Assembly: GCF_000429025.1 (NCBI RefSeq)
Contig: NZ_KE386835.1
Span: 372,001 to 436,000 of the forward strand
DNA: 64,000 bases
Reading direction: 5' to 3'
Origin: Actinospineispora spinosispora DSM 44797
Lineage (GTDB): Bacteria > Actinomycetota > Actinomycetes > Mycobacteriales > Pseudonocardiaceae
The translations under genes were made by a program, and so were the position numbers. The notes beneath the pieces are model-generated. The model had not been told where the DNA came from. It made no database searches and was given only the letters and a program-made list of their open reading frames with translations. Of the stretch, positions 58,223 through 64,000 are shown piece by piece. Every line of letters starts with the position of its first letter. Position 1 is the first letter of the stretch.

Positions 58223-61198
58223 TCAGCTCCCCGGGACCGGCGCCGGAGCAGCCGGCGCGGCCGGGGCGGGCTGCGCGGGTGCGGGCTGACCGGCGGCCGG
58301 AGCGGCCGGCTGGCTCGAGCTGGCCTGGTTGAACTCCTTGACCGCCTTGTCCAGGTCCGACAGCGCCGTGCCCTGACCCTGGAAGTCACCGGACTGCTGA
58401 GCGGCGCGCAGCTTGCTCAGCGCGTTGTTGATGTCCGAGACCGCCGCCTGCATCCCCGCGGACGCCGCCCCGCCGGTCCCACCGATCACCGGCGAACTAC
58501 CCGGGTTCGGCTTCGGCGCCGACGCGGTGGCTCCCGCGCCGAACACCTCGTCGAGCGCGGCACTCACCGTCGGCTGGAAGCCGATGCGATCGCCGTACGC
58601 GATCAGCACCCGGGCCAGCTGCGGATAGGACGTCTCCGCCTGCCCCGCTCTCTCGATGTAGATCGGCTCGAAGTACAACAGACCGCCACCGGTGATCGGC
58701 AAGGTCAGCAGGTTGCCGTACGAGGTCTGCGTCTGCCCCTGTTTCAGCAGGTTGATCGCGGTACTGACGGTCGGCGACGAGACCAGCTGCTGCTGGACCT
58801 GCTGCGGGCCTCTCGTCTGTGTGTCAGCCGGCAGCTGCAGCACGGTGATCTTGCCGTAGGACGCCGGATCGGAGCTCACCGAGATGTAGGACGCCAAGAT
58901 CTGTCTCCGCAGACCGACCATCGCGCTGGTCAGCTGGAAACTGGCGCCTTCCTGACCCGGCAAACCCGCCAGCACGTAGTACGGCGGCTGTGGCTCCGCC
59001 GTGTTCGGCGACGGACTCGCCTCGGTCGGGTCGTTCGGGACGTCCCAGAACGAGGTCGTGGTGAAGAACTCACCCGGGTCCGCCACGTGGTACTTGGCGA
59101 GCAGCTGACGCTGCACCTTGAACTGGTCCTCCGGGTACCGGAAGTGGTCCCGCAGGTCCTTGCTGATCTCCGACGCCGGCTTCACCGTGCCCGGGAACAC
59201 CTTCTCCCACGTCTTGAGCACCGGGTCCTTCTCGTCGAAGGCGTACAGCGTCACGGTGCCGTCGTAGGCGTCCACGGTGGCCTTGACCGAGTTGCGCAGG
59301 TAGCTGACCGTGCGGTCGGGCTGGCGCCGGACCCCGGGCAGCGTGTCCTGGGTCGCGTCCCCGAGCGAGGTCTGCTCCGCGTACGGATAGTCGTCCAGCG
59401 TGGTGTAGCCGTCGACGATCCACTGGATCTTGCCGTCCACCACAGCCGGGTACGGGTCCCCGTCCAGGGTGAGCCACGGTGCGACCTGCTCGACCCGCTT
59501 GCTCGGATCACGGACGAACAGAATCTTCGAGTCCTCGTTGATCGAGCCGTTGAACAGAATGTTCCGCTCGCCGTAGGACAACGAGAACACCAACCGGTTG
59601 AACAGGCTGCCGATCGACACGCCGCCCTTACCGGTATAGGTGGAAGCGCTGGTGTCGGAATCGTATTCACGCGGCGGAACACCCTGCGGTGAGCCGACGA
59701 TGGAATAGTTGTTGCCCATCAGCTCGCCGTAGTAGATGCGAGGCTGATCGGCCTTGATCGGGCCGATGGTGCCGCTCGTGTCGGTCACCATGAAGTCCGG
59801 ATAACCGCCCTGGCCGCCGCCCTCGTCGAGCGGCGAGTTCACCTTGTTCGCGGGAGCGGCGACGAAACCGTTTCCGTGGGTGTAGACCATGTGCTGGTTG
59901 ATCCAGTCGGTCTGGTTACCGGCGAGCTGACTCGGATTCAGCTCGCGCGCGCCCACGATGTAGTCCTGGGTCTGACCGTTGAACGAGTAACGGTCGATGT
60001 CCAGCTTCTCCGGGAATCCGTAGAAGTTCTTGCGCTGCTGCAGCTGCGTGAAGGTCTTGGACAGCAGGCTCGGGTCCAGCACCCGCAGGTTCGGGATCGT
60101 GTCGGAGTCCTGCCGGACCTCGGCGGGCGGTTTGGTCGAGATGCCCGTGTAGGGCTCGTACTTGACCTGCTCGCCCGGGATCAGCCCGTAGGCCTGCTGG
60201 GTCGCCGTGATGTTGCGCTGGATCGGCAGTGCCTCACGCACGTTCGCGTTCGGCTTGACCACGAACTGCTCGAGCACGGCCGGCCATGCGGCGCCGACCA
60301 GCACGCTCGACAGCACCAGCAGCGCGATCGAGATCGAGGGGAGCTGCAGGTTGTGGCGGAACACGGCGGCGAAGAACGCGGCGGCACAGATCAACGAGAT
60401 GAACAACAAGATGATCTTCGCGGGGAGCACGGCGTTCAGGTCCGTGTAGCTGGCACCCGCGAACACCCGTCCGTCGCCGGAGGGGTGGAGCAGCAGGCCG
60501 TAGCGGTCGAACCAGTACGCGACCGCCTTGAGCAGCACGAAGATCCCGGCGAGCACCGCGAGCTGGGCCCGCGCGGCCACCGCGACCTGGCCGGCCCGGC
60601 CGGTCAGCCGGATACCACCGAAGATGTAGTGGGTGATGAGAGCCAGCACGAAGCACAGCGCCACCGCGACGAACAGCAGGTTCAGCGCCCAGCGGTAGAA
60701 CGGCAGCTGGAACGCGTAGAAACTGACGTCGGCACCGAACACCGGGTCGGCGACACCGAACGAGGTGCTGTGCAGGAAGGTCTGCGTGGTCTGCCAGTCA
60801 CCCTGAGCCGCGAGGCCGGCGATGATCGCGATGACCAGCGGAACGCCGATCGCGAAGACCCGCAGGCGTTGGATGATGACGGTTCGGTATCGGGCGACCG
60901 GGTCCTCCGGACCACTGACCGGAACGAACACCGGCCGGGATCGGAATGCCACCGCGAGCGTCGCCGCTGTCAATCCCGCAAACACAGCGGCCACTACGAC
61001 GAACTGCGCGATCCGGGTGAGCACGATGGTGCTCAGCACCTCTCGATAACCCACCTCCCCGAACCACAGCCAATAGACGTAGAAGTCGAGCAGTCGCGAG
61101 CCGGCGAGAAGCGCTACCAGCACCACCCCGCCGACGATGAGCAGCAATCGAGTTCGCCGGGACAGCGCGGGAGCCCCAGTCGGGGGCGACATCGCCAC
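58223..61198 (-). CDS. UPF0182 family large membrane protein
   Basis: A 991-residue UPF0182 protein, matching the mycobacterial Rv3193c type. Seven membrane segments occupy the first 330 residues (for example LLLIVGGVVLVALLAGSRLL and RWALNLLFVAVALCFVLALI). A large exported domain follows with family segments FYGFPEKLDIDRYSFNG and MVYTHGNGFVAAPANK, and the tail is rich in Ala and Pro. Function is unknown. The GTG at 61198 has GGAG about ten bases before it; ATG 61192 is an alternative. It is divergent from the PPA1309 gene. Confidence 0.92.
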   Translation of the reverse strand: MAMSPPTGAPALSRRTRLLLIVGGVVLVALLAGSRLLDFYVYWLWFGEVGYREVLSTIVLTRIAQFVVVAAVFAGLTAATLAVAFRSRPVFVPVSGPEDPVARYRTVIIQRLRVFAIGVPLVIAIIAGLAAQGDWQTTQTFLHSTSFGVADPVFGADVSFYAFQLPFYRWALNLLFVAVALCFVLALITHYIFGGIRLTGRAGQVAVAARAQLAVLAGIFVLLKAVAYWFDRYGLLLHPSGDGRVFAGASYTDLNAVLPAKIILLFISLICAAAFFAAVFRHNLQLPSISIALLVLSSVLVGAAWPAVLEQFVVKPNANVREALPIQRNITATQQAYGLIPGEQVKYEPYTGISTKPPAEVRQDSDTIPNLRVLDPSLLSKTFTQLQQRKNFYGFPEKLDIDRYSFNGQTQDYIVGARELNPSQLAGNQTDWINQHMVYTHGNGFVAAPANKVNSPLDEGGGQGGYPDFMVTDTSGTIGPIKADQPRIYYGELMGNNYSIVGSPQGVPPREYDSDTSASTYTGKGGVSIGSLFNRLVFSLSYGERNILFNGSINEDSKILFVRDPSKRVEQVAPWLTLDGDPYPAVVDGKIQWIVDGYTTLDDYPYAEQTSLGDATQDTLPGVRRQPDRTVSYLRNSVKATVDAYDGTVTLYAFDEKDPVLKTWEKVFPGTVKPASEISKDLRDHFRYPEDQFKVQRQLLAKYHVADPGEFFTTTSFWDVPNDPTEASPSPNTAEPQPPYYVLAGLPGQEGASFQLTSAMVGLRRQILASYISVSSDPASYGKITVLQLPADTQTRGPQQVQQQLVSSPTVSTAINLLKQGQTQTSYGNLLTLPITGGGLLYFEPIYIERAGQAETSYPQLARVLIAYGDRIGFQPTVSAALDEVFGAGATASAPKPNPGSSPVIGGTGGAASAGMQAAVSDINNALSKLRAAQQSGDFQGQGTALSDLDKAVKEFNQASSSQPAAPAAGQPAPAQPAPAAPAAPAPVPGS

Positions 61199-61350
61199 AA
61201 CGCACGCTCCAGAGTTTCGGTTGTCCTGCTGTGCCGCGCAGCCGTGTTGGCGCCAATCGCCTCGCGTTGGGCACGGATCACATGTCAGTTGTCCTCCCAA
61301 CTCTAGAGATGGTCGTTTCAGTTCCCGAGGCGGATGGGAGGATGTCGCCA

Positions 61351-61917
61351 ATGGAAATCGGTGAGAACACCCCGTCTGATTGGTCCGCGTGGCTCCCGGC
61401 GGCCACGCGCGAGGTCGAGGACTTCCTCTCCGAGGCCGGCTGGGACCAGCCCACTCAGCTGTTTGCCCTGGTACCCACGATTGAGCTGGTCGCGGCCGAG
61501 CCCGACCTCGCCGAGCGTCTACCCGCCGCGGAGGGGTTGACCCCGATCGCCCAGGAACCGCTCACCGACGACGATCTCGCCGAGACACTGGCCGGAATTT
61601 TTTGGCCCGATGAGGTGATCGGCTGCGCGCTCGCGCAGGAGATCGTCGTACTCCCGCCCGAGGCGGAGGCGGAGCTGGACAAGGCGGTCGCCGACGTGGA
61701 CGCCGACGAGCTGAACCAGGTCGCCGTCCGGGTCGCCCAGCAACATCCCGACCGCCGCGACGCCCGCCTGGTGGTCGGCGTGCTGCGCTCGGGTCAGTAC
61801 TGCTGCCTGCTGCGCCTGAAGGGCACCGGCGACACTCCGGACGAGCTGGTGGAGCACCCCGACCTGGCCCCCAACATGGTCAACGCGCTACTCAGGACCC
61901 TGGACATCGACGCCTGA
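61351..61917 (+). CDS. PPA1309 family protein
   Basis: A 188-residue soluble acidic protein of the actinobacterial PPA1309 family. Conserved parts are LFALVPTIELVAAEPDLAER, LAGIFWPDEVIGCALAQEIV, RVAQQHPDRRDARLVVGVLR and the last segment LAPNMVNALLRTLDIDA. No enzymatic motif is known. The ATG at 61351 has GGGAGG nine bases upstream; ATG 61342 would lie too close to it. Position between UPF0182 and PDZ-Lon genes is conserved in actinobacteria. Confidence 0.85.
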   Translation: MEIGENTPSDWSAWLPAATREVEDFLSEAGWDQPTQLFALVPTIELVAAEPDLAERLPAAEGLTPIAQEPLTDDDLAETLAGIFWPDEVIGCALAQEIVVLPPEAEAELDKAVADVDADELNQVAVRVAQQHPDRRDARLVVGVLRSGQYCCLLRLKGTGDTPDELVEHPDLAPNMVNALLRTLDIDA

Positions 61918-61927
61918 ACACGGGTGG

Positions 61928-62476
61928 CTACTCGAAGGCGCGCAGGTAGTCGTTGGTGACCTTGCGCTGGACCAGGCGGGCCACCGGGGAGCCGAGGCGG
62001 GAGTACCAGGTCGCCGGGCGGGAGAAGGCCCGCACCACCGCCCACACATCACCCTGCTGGTCGCGCTCGACGAGGAAGGCCTCCTCGCCGGACTCGGGGT
62101 GACCGGGAAGGGTCCCGTAGCCGAAGCCGGTCCGGTCCGACTCGTCGACCGTGTAGATGATCCGGCACGGGGCGACGATCTTGATCGGACCGAGCCCGGT
62201 GACGACCAGGACGGTGTGTTCGGGCTTGGGCGGGATGTCGGCGGGGAAGACGGTCAGGCCGGCGCGGCGCTGCATGCCCCAGGTGAACACCGTGGTGCGC
62301 GCATCGTGGAAGACCTCGTCCCCGTGCCCGACACGCACCCGCCGCTCGACGTGGTGGTAGCCGTCCGGCAGGACTGCCCGGCGGGTGCCCTCCAGGTCGG
62401 GATAGGTCACCTGGGCCGCCTCCGCGCGCCGGAGGTGCCGGGCCAGTCGTTCCGTCGTCGCACCCACAGGAGGCAC
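61928..62476 (-). CDS. DUF1990 family protein
   Basis: A 182-residue DUF1990 protein. Diagnostic segments: TYPDLEGTRRAVLPDGYHHV, ARTTVFTWGMQRRAGLTVFP, RIIYTVDESDRTGFGYGTLP and HPESGEEAFLVERDQQGDVW. The family fold is predicted to be a lipid- or small-molecule-binding helix-grip type, without known role. It lies 13 bases after the PDZ-Lon gene on the same strand and is probably co-transcribed with it. Confidence 0.9.
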   Translation of the reverse strand: MPPVGATTERLARHLRRAEAAQVTYPDLEGTRRAVLPDGYHHVERRVRVGHGDEVFHDARTTVFTWGMQRRAGLTVFPADIPPKPEHTVLVVTGLGPIKIVAPCRIIYTVDESDRTGFGYGTLPGHPESGEEAFLVERDQQGDVWAVVRAFSRPATWYSRLGSPVARLVQRKVTNDYLRAFE

Positions 62477-62489
62477 AGTATCGGTCGCG

Positions 62490-63524
62490 TCAGCAGCCCG
62501 GTACCGGCTTGCCCGCCTTCAACGCCTCGAGGCCGTTGACCGCGTCGGTCAGCGTGGCCACCTTGATCAGCTGCATGCCGTCCGGCACGGCGCTCTTCGC
62601 CTCGGCGCAGTTGTTGGCGGGCACCAGGAAGACCGTCGCGCCCGCCTCCTTCGCGCCGATCATCTTGAACGGGATGCCGTTGATCTCGCCGACCGCGCCC
62701 GACTCGTCGATCGTGCCGGTGCCGGCGACGAACTTGCCGCCGGTCAGGTCGTCCGGTGTCATCTTGTCGATGATCGCCAGCGTGAACATCAAGCCTGCTG
62801 ACGGGCCGCCGACGTCATCGAGCGCGACGTTGATCTGGTACGGGGCGAGCGGTTCGGCCTGCGGGACGATGCCGAAGAAGCCCTGCGGCCGCTCCGGTGG
62901 CGAGCCGGGGCGCAGGCCGACGGTCACCGTGCCGTTCGCGGGAGGTGCCGCGCCACGCTGGTAGGTGATCGGGACCTGGTCACCGGGCCGCGTCTTGGCC
63001 AGGATCTCCCTGACCTGACCAGCCGACGTGACGGTCTGGCCGTTGACCGTGATCAGCCGGTCCCCGGTCTTCAGCACCGTGCCGGCGGGCGCGTCGGTCG
63101 TCAGCTCGCTGACCGTCACCTTGACCGGCTCCTTCAGGAACTTGAGCGCGGCGGCCTGCGCGAGGTTCTCCGAGCTGGAGAACTGCTCGTTGTTCGACTG
63201 GGTCACCTGCGCCTCGGTCAGCCCCGGCGGATAGATGAGCGCCCTCGGGATGACCTGATGCTGGCTGGACAGCCAGAACTGGACGGCGTTCACCGCGGTC
63301 AGACCGTCGGTGACGGTCACCGTGGTCATGTTGAGGTGCCCGGTGGTCGGATAGGACTGCCTGCCGTTCAGCGAGACGACGGACTTGCCGTCGACCTGAC
63401 CCAGCGTGTCGATGCTCGGCCCGGGGCCCATGGCCACCAACGGCACCGGCACCGTCACACCGATGACGCAGACCACCAGTAACAGAACCAGGCCGACCAT
63501 CATGGTTAACGTGCGACGACTCAC
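62490..63524 (-). CDS. PDZ and Lon-type protease domain protein (YlbL-like)
   Basis: A 344-residue membrane-anchored serine protease of the YlbL / Rv3194c type. An N-terminal anchor (MMVGLVLLLVVCVIGVTVPV) precedes a PDZ domain (about 130-205, GTVLKTGDRLITVNGQTV). The C-terminal S16 Lon-like domain has the catalytic serine in VGGPSAGLMFTL and lysine in FKMIGAKEAGATV. It probably degrades membrane or exported substrates. It starts divergently from the DUF2342 metalloprotease gene, as in mycobacteria. Confidence 0.92.
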   Translation of the reverse strand: MSRRTLTMMVGLVLLLVVCVIGVTVPVPLVAMGPGPSIDTLGQVDGKSVVSLNGRQSYPTTGHLNMTTVTVTDGLTAVNAVQFWLSSQHQVIPRALIYPPGLTEAQVTQSNNEQFSSSENLAQAAALKFLKEPVKVTVSELTTDAPAGTVLKTGDRLITVNGQTVTSAGQVREILAKTRPGDQVPITYQRGAAPPANGTVTVGLRPGSPPERPQGFFGIVPQAEPLAPYQINVALDDVGGPSAGLMFTLAIIDKMTPDDLTGGKFVAGTGTIDESGAVGEINGIPFKMIGAKEAGATVFLVPANNCAEAKSAVPDGMQLIKVATLTDAVNGLEALKAGKPVPGC

Positions 63525-63584
63525 CGGTTTAGCCTACGGCTGATCTCCTGAGGTTTCGTCGGCACCGCCGCGTACGGTGGTGGT

Positions 63585-64000
63585 ATGAGCGACACGCCGT
63601 TCGGATTCGGCCCGGCGGACCGGGATAAGGACCGAGACAAGGATCGGGACCGCAAGGACCGAGAATCGGGCAGCGGCGGCTCTTCTGAAGGGCCGGCCGA
63701 CCCGTTCGGTTTCGGCATGGGCGGGATCCCCGGCATGCCGGGCGGGTTCCCCATGCCCGGGATGCCGGGCGGCCCGGGAGGCGGGAACTTCGACATGGGC
63801 CAGCTCGGCCAGATGTTCAGCCAGCTCGGGCAGATGCTGAGCCAGGCGGGCACGTCGAGCGGCCCGGTCAACTACGACCTGGCCAAGCAGATCGCGGTGC
63901 AGCAGCTCACCTCGTCCTCGCGCCCGACCGCCGAGCAGCGCAAGGCCGTCGAGGACGCGTTCTCGCTCGCCGAGCTGTGGCTCGACCCGGTCACGGCGTT
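63585..64000 (+). CDS. DUF2342 zinc-dependent metalloprotease-like protein, 5' part
   Basis: The frame runs off the window. After SDTPFGFGPADRDKDRD comes a highly charged and then Gly/Met/Pro-rich segment, followed by GGNFDMGQLGQMFSQLG and the folded part NYDLAKQIAVQQL. The end, VEDAFSLAELWLDP, is typical of DUF2342 proteins annotated as zinc-dependent metalloproteases. The HExxH motif lies beyond the window. Orthologue position next to PDZ-Lon matches Rv3195. Confidence 0.8.
   Translation, partial: MSDTPFGFGPADRDKDRDKDRDRKDRESGSGGSSEGPADPFGFGMGGIPGMPGGFPMPGMPGGPGGGNFDMGQLGQMFSQLGQMLSQAGTSSGPVNYDLAKQIAVQQLTSSSRPTAEQRKAVEDAFSLAELWLDPVTA

Overview
The window comes from a high-GC actinomycete. 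It shows GTG starts, overlapping ATGA/GTGA gene junctions, tRNA genes without an encoded CCA, a mycothiol gene (mshB), and the UPF0182 / PDZ-Lon / DUF2342 neighbourhood known from mycobacteria (Rv3193c-Rv3195). The gene mix (SCO6745-type, DUF2236, PPA1309, several TetR, cytochromes P450) suggests a soil actinobacterium of the Pseudonocardiales type; that placement is a guess from gene content. No complete insertion sequence, prophage or CRISPR array is visible.

Layout. 1-10.0 kb: small regulatory and catabolic units, namely TetR genes, DUF899, SCO6745-type protein, GNAT, a P-loop kinase, TetR-YceI, a P450/DUF2236 operon with a divergent TetR, and a CYP144-like P450 behind a KstR-like operator. 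10.0-17.5 kb: a minisatellite, tRNA-Ala, a DsbA/MauE thiol-redox pair, mshB, a NarL-type two-component pair, an SDR, and a quinone oxidoreductase whose 3' end is repeated downstream as decayed tandem copies. 17.5-28.2 kb: the conserved prfB-ftsE-ftsX-smpB-ssrA block. It is interrupted by three opposite-strand genes (including a degenerate Ser/Thr kinase) and by an amidohydrolase plus a sigma factor between smpB and ssrA. pyrD and a PadR gene follow. 28.5-40.8 kb: one long operon with two peptide-type ABC permeases, a fused double ATPase and five consecutive paralogous family-5 solute-binding lipoproteins. 40.9-50.5 kb: HrpB helicase, DUF2087 regulator, MFS exporter, a two-gene acyl-CoA dehydrogenase operon, an ECF41 sigma factor with its oxidoreductase, and a tyrosine-phosphatase-like gene. 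50.5-58.2 kb: a fusion of an inactivated ATP-dependent DNA ligase module to a LytS-type histidine kinase, an exported small protein, an ArsR/CDF metal pair, an alpha/beta hydrolase, an MmyB-type regulator facing an MFS pump, and three identical initiator tRNA genes. 58.2-64.0 kb: UPF0182, PPA1309, DUF1990, PDZ-Lon protease and the start of a DUF2342 metalloprotease.

How parts work together. SmpB and tmRNA form the trans-translation system, with RF2 in the same block, and FtsEX controls cell-wall hydrolysis at division. The ABC operon should be an importer with five alternative receptors feeding one channel. Several divergent gene pairs have a visible palindromic operator between them, so local control can be proposed. 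Two families of dispersed palindromes recur at gene ends: 46-50 bp (three copies and one relative) and exactly 70 bp (five copies).

The most unusual object is the cytoplasmic fusion at 50544-52157. Its DNA-ligase module has lost the catalytic lysine and most other nucleotidyl-transfer residues, while the attached kinase keeps its histidine and ATP-binding asparagine. It may be a sensor built from a dead ligase.
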